Origin: Rhodospirillaceae bacterium
GTDB taxonomy: Bacteria > Pseudomonadota > Alphaproteobacteria > Rhodospirillales > Magnetovibrionaceae
Direction of reading: 5' to 3'
NCBI GenBank assembly: GCA_029883045.1
Contig: JAOUJU010000091.1
Coordinates: 1-6,746, forward strand
DNA length: 6,746 nt
The position numbers were made by a program, and so were the translations under genes. The notes under the pieces were generated by a model. It did no database searches, had not been told where the DNA came from, and saw nothing but the letters and a program-made list of their open reading frames with translations. Shown here piece by piece: positions 1 through 5,804 of the stretch (the first letter of the stretch is position 1; the number at the start of each line of letters is the position of its first letter).

Positions 1-1
1 A

Positions 2-1597
2 ACCATTACCCAAGAAAAACTGCTTGAATTTGATTCTGTCGGCCAGGTTACGCTTCTCAACTTTACCGATATACACGCCCAATTGATGCCACTTTATTTT
101 CGTGAACCATCAGTTAACCTAGGTGTTGGTGAAGTACACGGCCTACCCCCGCACCTTACCGGTGAAGCATTCCTTAAAAACTTTGGGCTTAAGGCTGGTA
201 CACCCGAAGCATACGCATTTTCCAGCGTAGATTTTTCAATGTTAGGCAAAGAGTATGGCCGCATTGGTGGTCTTGCCCATATGGCCACACTTATAAAAGC
301 CATTCGTGCTGAGCGCCCCAGCAACACATTGTTGATTGATTGTGGTGATACATGGCAAGGGTCTTACACATCGCTACAAACTAAAGGTGAAGACATGGTT
401 GATGCCATGAACGCGCTTGGGGTTGATGTGATGGTACCGCATTGGGAATTCACCTATGGTGCCGAACGGGTACAAGAGCTAATTAAAAAACTAAACTTCC
501 CATTTTTGGCGGGCAACGTAAAAGACAACGAATGGCAAGAACGGGTTTTTGAATCCACCGCATTTTTTGATCGCGGTGGGGTAAAAATAGCTGTTGTCGG
601 CCAAGCATTCCCCTACACCCCTGTTGCCAACCCACGCTACATGATCCCCGATTGGTCGTTTGGTGTGAATGAAGAAATGGTACAAGAAAATGTTGATGCC
701 GCGCGCGCGAATGGCGCTGACATTGTTGTTCTTGCTAGCCACAACGGTTTTGATGTTGATCGCAAAATGGCAAGCCGAGTTAATGGTATTGACGTTATTC
801 TGACCGGGCATACCCATGATGCCATCCCCGGCGTGATAGAAGTAAACAACACACTATTGGTTGCCACCGGATCACATGGAAAATTCCTTGGCCGTCTTGA
901 TCTTGATATCCAGAACAAGAAAATAAACAGCTATCGTTACAAACTGATGCCTGTTTTTTCCGATGCCATTACCCCCGATCCAGAAATCGCGGCCGTGGTG
1001 GAAAAAATACGCAAACCACACCAAGGTGTAATTTCCGAAGTATTGGGAAAATCAGAATCGCTATTATATCGTCGTGGTAATTTTAATGGTACCTTTGATG
1101 ATTTGATTTGTGATGCCATCATGCAAGAACGCGATACGCAAATTGCCCTATCGCCAGGTTTCCGTTGGGGTGCATCCATACTTCCCGGTCAAGACATAAC
1201 GGTTGATGATGTTTACACCCAAACATCAATTACATATCCCAATGTTTATCGCAATGAGATGACGGGTGAAAACCTTAAACTTATTTTAGAAGATGTTGCC
1301 GATAACCTGTTCAATGTTGACCCTTATTACCAACAGGGCGGCGATATGGTGCGGGTTGGCGGTATGGGATACCGCATCGACATCCACAATAAAATGGGAA
1401 GCCGCATTTCTGATATGACGCTTCTTTCATCGGGTGAAGCCATTAACGCAAGCAAATCATATACGGTTGGCGGTTGGGCATCGGTAAACGAAGGAACCGA
1501 AGGCCCCGCCATTTATGATCTGGTTTCCAATTACATTCGCAAGAAAAAAACAGTTAACGTGGAGCCCAACAGCGATATTAAAATCGTTGGCGCTTAA
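2..1597 (+). CDS. soxB: SoxB thiosulfohydrolase, 5'-truncated by the window edge
   Basis: SoxB is the periplasmic di-manganese hydrolase that releases sulfate from the cysteine-S-sulfonate on the SoxYZ carrier. The frame is open from base 2, giving 531 visible residues. The family usually runs to roughly 560-600, so the missing part should be the start and the Tat signal peptide. Visible features, numbered from the first visible codon: the metallophosphatase motif TDIHAQ (D23, H25); the SoxB-specific FREPS segment and the PPHLTGEAFL block; GDTWQGS (D116); HWEFTYG (H147); SHNGFDVD (H247); GHTHD (H270, H272); then the 5'-nucleotidase-like C-terminal domain with GFRWG and QQGGDMVRVGG. HWEF in place of the nucleotidase NHE motif separates SoxB from plain 5'-nucleotidases. 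A small oddity is Pro where I expect Gly or a small residue before HWEF. soxV follows after 17 bp, so the two are probably cotranscribed. All metal-binding motifs are intact. Confidence 0.95.
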   Translation, partial: TITQEKLLEFDSVGQVTLLNFTDIHAQLMPLYFREPSVNLGVGEVHGLPPHLTGEAFLKNFGLKAGTPEAYAFSSVDFSMLGKEYGRIGGLAHMATLIKAIRAERPSNTLLIDCGDTWQGSYTSLQTKGEDMVDAMNALGVDVMVPHWEFTYGAERVQELIKKLNFPFLAGNVKDNEWQERVFESTAFFDRGGVKIAVVGQAFPYTPVANPRYMIPDWSFGVNEEMVQENVDAARANGADIVVLASHNGFDVDRKMASRVNGIDVILTGHTHDAIPGVIEVNNTLLVATGSHGKFLGRLDLDIQNKKINSYRYKLMPVFSDAITPDPEIAAVVEKIRKPHQGVISEVLGKSESLLYRRGNFNGTFDDLICDAIMQERDTQIALSPGFRWGASILPGQDITVDDVYTQTSITYPNVYRNEMTGENLKLILEDVADNLFNVDPYYQQGGDMVRVGGMGYRIDIHNKMGSRISDMTLLSSGEAINASKSYTVGGWASVNEGTEGPAIYDLVSNYIRKKKTVNVEPNSDIKIVGA

Positions 1598-1614
1598 AAA
1601 AGGATATCAAGTAT

Positions 1615-2358
1615 ATGGATCCGTTTAGTGTAACCTACCTCGGCTCTTTCGTTGCTGGCCTACTTAGCTTTGCTTCGCCCTGTGTATTGCCATTAATACC
1701 TGCGTATTTATGTTTTTTGGGCGGGGCGTCATTGGACGAACTAACGGCCGAGGGTGGGGTTGATAGCGCAATTCAACGCCGGGTTTTTGTTTCATCAATC
1801 GCTTTTGTTCTGGGGTTTGCGACAGTATTTATTGCCCTTGGTGCTACCGCAACATCTTTAAGCATGCTTGTTGCTGAAAATATAAATATCCTAGCCAAAA
1901 TTGCCGGTGTAGTAATTGTGATTTTCGGGCTTCATTATGCCGGTGCGTTTCGCATTAGTTTTCTAAATTTTGAAGGCCGCTTTCATATTCAAAACAAACC
2001 ATCGGGGCTGGTTGGCAGTTATATTTTAGGTCTAGCATTTGCCTTTGGTTGGACACCGTGCGTTGGGCCAATATTGGCAACCATTTTAATGGTTGCTGGA
2101 TCCAACAGCGATGTCTGGTACGGAATTTCGTTATTAGCGGTTTATGCCGCTGGCATCGGATTGCCGTTTTTGCTGGCTGCCTTTGCGGTACGGCCATTTA
2201 TGGCATTTCTGGCGCGCTTCAAAAAACACATGCATGCAGTTGAAATATCAATTGGTGTGTTGCTTATATTAACTGGTATAGCAATTTTTACCGGCTCGAT
2301 GGCCGACGCCTCACAGTGGTTGCTTGAAACGTTCCCCGCATTTAGCAACGTTGGTTAA
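1615..2358 (+). CDS. soxV: SoxV, CcdA/DsbD-type membrane thiol-disulfide transporter
   Basis: This 247-residue inner-membrane protein belongs to the CcdA family (DsbD transmembrane domain). It passes electrons from cytoplasmic thioredoxin to a periplasmic thioredoxin. The two redox cysteines stand in the characteristic contexts: C23 in FASPCVLPLIP in the first helix and C149 in FGWTPCVGPI in the fourth. About six hydrophobic segments are visible, near residues 10-37, 58-80, 92-112, 132-162, 166-196 and 208-228. The length is normal for CcdA. The start is preceded by an AAAGGA-type ribosome site about 10 bases upstream. It lies 17 bp after soxB and converges on soxW, its expected periplasmic partner. 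In Paracoccus, SoxV and SoxW form such a pair, which keeps the Sox system reduced. CcdA for cytochrome c maturation is the alternative; the neighbours favour SoxV. Confidence 0.85.
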   Translation: MDPFSVTYLGSFVAGLLSFASPCVLPLIPAYLCFLGGASLDELTAEGGVDSAIQRRVFVSSIAFVLGFATVFIALGATATSLSMLVAENINILAKIAGVVIVIFGLHYAGAFRISFLNFEGRFHIQNKPSGLVGSYILGLAFAFGWTPCVGPILATILMVAGSNSDVWYGISLLAVYAAGIGLPFLLAAFAVRPFMAFLARFKKHMHAVEISIGVLLILTGIAIFTGSMADASQWLLETFPAFSNVG

Positions 2359-2374
2359 TTAGGGTTAATTGGCA

Positions 2375-3052
2375 TTAAAATTCTGCTGGTAGCCCCGCTG
2401 GAAGTTCATCTGCATAGAGGTCATATTTTATGCCAGCCCCATCCAGTTTTTCACCGATTCCGCCCAACCAGCGTTGGAAATTAGGCTCTTGCTCATAACC
2501 GTTGGTTCTGGCGTACCTAAATAGAAAATAAAAATGAAACGGTTTAAAGTATCCCGGAATGCGCAATACTTCGGCGTTTTTTCCTGACCTGCCCGCTACT
2601 TTTTCTACGCTTTCAGGATAGAAAATTAATGTGGGGGTAAACAACACGCCCCATTTATTAGCAAGATCTTTTTCCTTTAGAACCTCGCCATCAAAATCTG
2701 TAACTTCGCGGTCACCCCAAAGGTTAAGCTGGATTACCGTAAAGTTATCCTTGATTGAATTTGTTACCCGTGGAATGCGCAGGTTAACTTCGTGCATACG
2801 TTTGCAATAAGGGCATCCGCGCTGTTCCCATATTACAACAAGACGCTTTTTGTTTGCTGCGGCTTCAGCAAGATCTTCACTTAAATCCAGAAAACTTTCA
2901 TGAAACCAGCTTTGTTCATGCATGCCATCCTCGCCAATAGCGGGCATTGGCAAAAGGTGGCTATCGGCCCATGCATTAGAAAAAAATGTTATAGGGGTTA
3001 GTGCAATAATTGCAGCTAACAAATATTTTTTTAATGATTTTGCTATTAACAT
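2375..3052 (-). CDS. soxW: SoxW-type periplasmic thioredoxin
   Basis: This 225-residue exported protein has a thioredoxin fold. A basic N-terminus (KSLKK), a hydrophobic stretch near residues 10-26 and a likely cleavage after AWA (residue 29) form a Sec signal peptide. The active site is RGCPYCKRMHE (C80, C83), and the cis-proline is in LFTPT (P140), preceded by the strand VIQLN. The extended loop between the CxxC and the cis-Pro, and the C-terminal tail ending PAGLPAEF, fit SoxW-like and DsbD-gamma-like thioredoxins rather than plain thioredoxin. The purine-rich site at 3060-3066 (AGGCGGA when read on the minus strand) supports the ATG at 3052. It starts 20 bp after the DsrE-like gene, so the two probably form one operon. 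It should receive electrons from SoxV and reduce periplasmic thiols, with SoxY-linked disulfides as the likely substrate (inference). Confidence 0.87.
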   Translation of the reverse strand: MLIAKSLKKYLLAAIIALTPITFFSNAWADSHLLPMPAIGEDGMHEQSWFHESFLDLSEDLAEAAANKKRLVVIWEQRGCPYCKRMHEVNLRIPRVTNSIKDNFTVIQLNLWGDREVTDFDGEVLKEKDLANKWGVLFTPTLIFYPESVEKVAGRSGKNAEVLRIPGYFKPFHFYFLFRYARTNGYEQEPNFQRWLGGIGEKLDGAGIKYDLYADELPAGLPAEF

Positions 3053-3072
3053 ATAGTTTCTCCGCCTTTAAG

Positions 3073-3564
3073 CTATGGCCATATAACCGACCAACCCATA
3101 AGTTCGCGTTCAATTATTTCCGGCAATCCTGCTTTGACCAAACCCACCCCATCAATCAGGTTGTCGGGGCTAATTCCGATTGTTTCAAGGGTGTTTCCGC
3201 AAGCAATAAATTGAATGTCGTATTGCATTTGGCTTTCAATACGTGCCCGTACTGGGGAATCTTTTAATAAAGCACGCACCCCCGGGCCCCAGCCAAGAAC
3301 CACTATTTCTAGGTTATCTTGACCGTATGATTTTTGTATATTGATTACATTGTAAAGAAGCGATGCAACGCTTTTTTCATCATTAAAGTTAAGCGATACC
3401 AGAACCTTTCTAGGGTTATCCATGGATGGTTCGGGATCGGCCATTGTTTGTTTATTCTGTGTGGTTGATTCCGCCGCACTAATAGATGCGCCAAAAGACT
3501 GCATAAACATGGCCATGATTACAAAAAGTGATAAAATAAGAGTATTTTTGATAAATTTTTCCAT
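3073..3564 (-). CDS. Exported single-cysteine DsrE-family protein
   Basis: The 163-residue product starts with a signal peptide: K3 and K6, a hydrophobic run at about 9-24, and a plausible cleavage after ASISA or one residue later. A polar linker reaches to about residue 50. The rest is a DsrE/DsrF-like domain: the strand VLVSLNFND, a helix, the strand LEIVVLGWGPGVRALL, then IQFIACGNTLETIG with the sole cysteine C122, and a closing helix and strand ending GWSVIWP. The position of C122 before NTL matches the persulfide-carrying cysteine of DsrE-like sulfur-transfer proteins. Cytoplasmic DsrE works in the DsrEFH complex; this one is secreted and stands alone, so it is not part of that system. 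Its role is not established from sequence. Periplasmic sulfur or persulfide handling is the reasonable inference from fold and position upstream of soxW. The ribosome site is weak (AAGAAAGA). Confidence 0.85.
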   Translation of the reverse strand: MEKFIKNTLILSLFVIMAMFMQSFGASISAAESTTQNKQTMADPEPSMDNPRKVLVSLNFNDEKSVASLLYNVINIQKSYGQDNLEIVVLGWGPGVRALLKDSPVRARIESQMQYDIQFIACGNTLETIGISPDNLIDGVGLVKAGLPEIIERELMGWSVIWP

Positions 3565-3602
3565 TGTTATCTTTCTTTGATATCGCTGTCAGTAAGGTTG
3601 GA

Positions 3603-3615
3603 AATATTATATATT
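3603..3615 (-). promoter_or_regulatory. Palindrome overlapping a candidate -10 box for the DsrE-like/soxW operon
   Basis: The sequence AATAT-TAT-ATATT is a perfect 5-3-5 inverted repeat. Read on the minus strand, it contains TATAAT (3606-3611), an exact consensus -10 box about 42 bases before the DsrE-like ATG. I could not find a convincing -35 box 17 bases upstream of it. A palindrome over a -10 box suits a repressor such as the ArsR protein encoded nearby. AT-rich palindromes arise easily by chance, so this is tentative. Confidence 0.35.
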
Positions 3616-3682
3616 ACTTTGTCGGCCACCGCACCGATTGATTGATTTTTTTATCTATTTACAAAGTTTTAGCGGTAAATTT

Positions 3683-3686
3683 AGGA
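3683..3686 (+). promoter_or_regulatory. Ribosome binding site deciding the start at 3694
   Basis: AGGA stands 7 bases before the ATG at 3694. The alternative TTG two codons upstream (3688) would leave only one base between AGGA and the start codon. This favours the ATG and a 507-residue product. Confidence 0.65.
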
Positions 3687-3693
3687 TTTGTTT

Positions 3694-5217
3694 ATGCGTC
3701 AATTTTTGTTCGGTACGGCATTATTTATTAGCTCTGCTTGCGGGTTGGTGGTTGAGATAGTTGCCGGTAGGTTGCTTGCGCCATATGTGGGAATGTCGCT
3801 TTACAGTTGGACTGCAATTATTGCGGTTGTTCTTGCTGGGCTTTCGGTTGGCCATTGGGTTGGTGGCGTGCTTGCACCGCCCCACGTCAAAGTAAAAATT
3901 GGTGCTAGGAGAATTTCCTGGGCATTGGGATTTGCGGCAATTTCAACGCTTTCGTCGCTGGTATTGCTAAGAACTGTATCCGGGCTTCTTATGCAAAGTC
4001 AGCTGACGTTAATTCCGATTATTGTTTTATTAGCTACTGCGCTTTTCTTTTTGCCAAGCTTCTTTGTTGGGATTGTATCACCGATACTAACTAAAATAGC
4101 AGTTGATGAAAGCAAGCATCATACCGGACGGGTCATTGGTCAGATGTATGCGCTGGGCACCCTTGGGTCCATAGCGGGAACATTATCAAGTGGGTATTTT
4201 TTCATTTCATGGATTGGCTCAACCGGAACCATTATTATGGTTACAGCCGTGTATGCGATAATGGCTCTGCTTTTTGCAATCGCTGATCAGTTTAGGTTTC
4301 TTGTGGTTGCGGTTATTGGTGGCGGCGGTGCATTATTAAGCGTAATTGGCAATAACGCCGATGCTTTTTCTAGCCCGTGCGATATTGAAAGCGATTATTT
4401 TTGCATACGTGTAGATAATTATGATGATCCTAGTGTTGGCCCAAGCAGGCTTATGGCGCTTGATCATCTGGTTCATTCAATAAATGTAAAAGATGATCCC
4501 GGTTTTCTTGTAAGCCCCTACATTCAGTTTGTTGATGAATACACCAAGATTATTTTTGGGAAAAAATCACCTCAAGCTTTTTTTATTGGCGGTGGTGGGT
4601 TTACCCTTCCACGGGCATGGGCGCATGATTATAGCGATGCAAAAATAATCGTTGCAGAAATTGACCCAGCCGTAACCACTGCTGCTAAAAACCTACTTTG
4701 GTTAGACGTTGATGCCCCCGGACTGAACATAGTTCACATGGACGCAAGGTCATTATTACAAAAAACCCCGTCCCGCCCAACTTTTGATATTATTTTTGGT
4801 GATGCCTTTCACGATATTTCAATACCCCCGCACCTTGTCAGCGTTGAATTTCACGATGAGATAGCCAGAAGATTAAACCCAAATGGATTTTATGCCATAA
4901 ACGTTGTTGATCTGGGGGCAGATCCACGTTTCATGCTTAGCCTTGTTAAAACTTTGAAAGAAAGCTTCCCGGTTGTTGACGTTTGGGTTGATGAAACCAT
5001 GATTGGGGGCATGGATAGGGTTACATACGTAGTTGTGGCAAAAAACTTTGCATCTGGACAGGCGAAACTACAAAGCCAGCGTGGCCCTGATAGAACTTGG
5101 GCAAGGTGGCTTCCGCTTGATCTGGAAAAACGTATAAAACGTAGTGATTTAAGCATCCTTAGCGATGACTTCGCCCCAGTAGATAGGCTAATGGCTGTAA
5201 CTGTGCTAAAGCCATAA
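3694..5217 (+). CDS. Fused membrane / spermidine-synthase-like protein
   Basis: This 507-residue product has two parts. Residues 1-220 are mostly hydrophobic with about seven membrane segments (near 4-24, 38-60, 75-98, 105-133, 150-173, 177-197, 201-220). They resemble the membrane domain of the fused MFS/spermidine synthase family. Residues 230-450 form a Rossmann-type SAM-binding domain: FFIGGGGFTLPRAW (297-309), AEIDP (acidic E322 and D324, expected to hold the ribose), HMDAR (D350) and IIFGDAF (D370), followed by the NPNGFYAINVVD strand. True spermidine synthases have GGGDGG with an acidic residue, and DSTDP near the polyamine. Here these read GGGGFT and GDAFHD, so aminopropyl transfer to putrescine is doubtful. 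The substrate is unknown. The gene is divergent from the DsrE-like gene (129 bp) and has no visible mechanistic link to Sox. The fold call is firm; the function is not. Confidence 0.85.
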   Translation: MRQFLFGTALFISSACGLVVEIVAGRLLAPYVGMSLYSWTAIIAVVLAGLSVGHWVGGVLAPPHVKVKIGARRISWALGFAAISTLSSLVLLRTVSGLLMQSQLTLIPIIVLLATALFFLPSFFVGIVSPILTKIAVDESKHHTGRVIGQMYALGTLGSIAGTLSSGYFFISWIGSTGTIIMVTAVYAIMALLFAIADQFRFLVVAVIGGGGALLSVIGNNADAFSSPCDIESDYFCIRVDNYDDPSVGPSRLMALDHLVHSINVKDDPGFLVSPYIQFVDEYTKIIFGKKSPQAFFIGGGGFTLPRAWAHDYSDAKIIVAEIDPAVTTAAKNLLWLDVDAPGLNIVHMDARSLLQKTPSRPTFDIIFGDAFHDISIPPHLVSVEFHDEIARRLNPNGFYAINVVDLGADPRFMLSLVKTLKESFPVVDVWVDETMIGGMDRVTYVVVAKNFASGQAKLQSQRGPDRTWARWLPLDLEKRIKRSDLSILSDDFAPVDRLMAVTVLKP

Positions 5218-5233
5218 AAGTACGTTAAATCAA

Positions 5234-5266
5234 TTGCTTGAAATCATTAATATTTAATCGAAGCAA
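5234..5266. repeat. Nested inverted repeat after the spermidine-synthase-like gene
   Basis: TTGCTT (5234-5239) is mirrored by AAGCAA (5261-5266). Inside lies a perfect ATTAA-TAT-TTAAT palindrome (5246-5258), whose centre is offset by about 2 bases from that of the outer arms. It begins 16 bases after the stop codon. It is too AT-rich and lacks a T-tract, so it is a poor intrinsic terminator; an operator is equally possible. Confidence 0.35.
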
Positions 5267-5276
5267 CACCAAATCC

Positions 5277-5305
5277 TTGACCTATAAGAATATTAGGTAT
5301 ATCTA
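5277..5305 (+). promoter_or_regulatory. Candidate promoter for the arsR-type regulator
   Basis: TTGACC (5277-5282) matches five of six bases of the sigma-70 -35 consensus. A 17-base spacer leads to TATCTA (5300-5305), a weak -10 box; TATATC at 5298-5303 is an alternative with a 15-base spacer. Transcription would start near 5312, giving a leader of about 95 bases before the regulator ATG. This is the best promoter match I see in the gap, and it is overlapped by an inverted repeat. Confidence 0.4.
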
Positions 5306-5308
5306 ATA
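5291..5308. promoter_or_regulatory. Candidate ArsR operator
   Basis: TATTAG-GTATAT-CTAATA is a perfect inverted repeat with 6-base arms and a 6-base centre. It covers the candidate -10 region of the promoter before the ArsR-family gene. ArsR repressors of the BigR/SqrR type bind AT-rich inverted repeats and usually repress their own operon, so autoregulation is the natural reading. Binding is inferred, not shown. Confidence 0.5.
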
Positions 5309-5355
5309 CTAAATCTACTCCTAGGCCCACTTGCTTATTTTCCCAATATTTACCG

Positions 5356-5380
5356 CCCTCCAGTTTACTGGTGGGGTTTT
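5356..5380 (+). terminator. Terminator-like hairpin in the regulator leader
   Basis: CCC-T-CCAG (5356-5363) pairs with CTGG-T-GGG (5368-5375) around a TTTA loop, leaving one T/T mismatch. GTTTT follows directly (5376-5380). This is a GC-rich stem plus a short T-tract in plus orientation; the opposite strand has no T-tract after the stem. It may end transcripts of the spermidine-synthase-like gene 139 bp upstream. It also lies between the candidate promoter and the regulator start, so it could act as an attenuator. Confidence 0.6.
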
Positions 5381-5396
5381 ATACGGGGATCATTTT

Positions 5397-5400
5397 GGAA
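5397..5400 (+). promoter_or_regulatory. Ribosome binding site deciding the regulator start at 5407
   Basis: GGAA lies 6 bases before the ATG at 5407. The longer reading frame from GTG at 5371 would begin inside the terminator-like hairpin, has no ribosome site, and adds 12 residues absent from the ArsR fold. Confidence 0.6.
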
Positions 5401-5406
5401 CACAAC

Positions 5407-5733
5407 ATGGTAGAAACGTTCATAAATATAGAAGATCTTGAGAAATCTGCCGGAAATGCCAGCAATCTGCTAAAGGCCATGAGCAACCAAACCCGGTTGA
5501 TTATCTTGTGCCAACTTCTTAAGGGTGAAAAAACAGCTGGTGAGCTTGATAATGCCACCCAACTGAGCCAATCTGCCCTTTCTCAGCATTTGGCGGTTTT
5601 GCGCGACCACGGATTAGTGCAAACTAGAAGGCAATCGCAAAATATTTATTATTCGCTTTCAGGTGATAAACCACGAGCAATAATTGAGGTTCTGTACAAT
5701 ATTTACAATCAGGGCGATGAAGGCTGCTCCTGA
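5407..5733 (+). CDS. ArsR/SmtB-family repressor, BigR/SqrR-like
   Basis: This 108-residue winged-helix regulator starts at ATG 5407. Residues 18-40 (SNLLKAMSNQTRLIILCQLLKGE) carry the typical ArsR N-terminal helices. The recognition helix is in SQSALSQHLAVLRDHGLV (54-71), and the wing is TRRQSQNIYYSL (73-84). There are only two cysteines, C35 (in IILCQLL) and C107 (second from the end). There is no metal-site CxC as in ArsR or CadC proper. C35 matches the first redox cysteine of the sulfide- and persulfide-sensing BigR/SqrR group. Their second cysteine usually follows an LYxxY-like stretch, where this protein has Asn101. It probably represses sulfur genes until polysulfide or persulfide modifies it; targets are inferred from location. 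Candidate operators lie upstream of it and of the DsrE-like gene. SoxR-type regulators of Sox clusters belong to the same family. Confidence 0.88.
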   Translation: MVETFINIEDLEKSAGNASNLLKAMSNQTRLIILCQLLKGEKTAGELDNATQLSQSALSQHLAVLRDHGLVQTRRQSQNIYYSLSGDKPRAIIEVLYNIYNQGDEGCS

Positions 5734-5765
5734 AGGTAATTATTATGTATTAAATTTATTAAACC

Positions 5766-5785
5766 TTGCCCATCGGGCAATTTTT
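5766..5785 (+). terminator. Intrinsic terminator after the arsR-type gene
   Basis: TTGCCC (5766-5771) pairs perfectly with GGGCAA (5775-5780) around an ATC loop, followed by TTTTT (5781-5785). The stem has 6 base pairs and the T-tract is only on the plus strand. It lies 33 bases past the regulator stop and 19 bases before the exporter ATG. It would end regulator transcripts or limit read-through into the exporter gene. Confidence 0.65.
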
Positions 5786-5804
5786 CGGCCAAGGCCAACC
5801 ATAA

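Noticed and set aside
491..918. Two overlapping minus-strand frames inside soxB
   Set aside because: Both are antisense to strongly conserved SoxB metal-site motifs and have no domain of their own.
2049..2243. 64-residue plus-strand frame within soxV
   Set aside because: It is an out-of-frame reading of the CcdA-type gene.
3010..3267. 85-residue plus-strand frame across the DsrE-like/soxW junction
   Set aside because: It is antisense to the end of the DsrE-like gene and the start of soxW, including their ribosome site, and shows no family features.
3642..3690. Plus-strand promoter for the spermidine-synthase-like gene (TTGATT or TTTACA as -35)
   Set aside because: No acceptable -10 box lies at 16-18 bases from either, so I do not annotate one.
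5371..5406. GTG-initiated 12-residue extension of the ArsR-type protein
   Set aside because: It starts within the terminator-like hairpin and has no ribosome site, while the ATG at 5407 has one and gives the normal family length.
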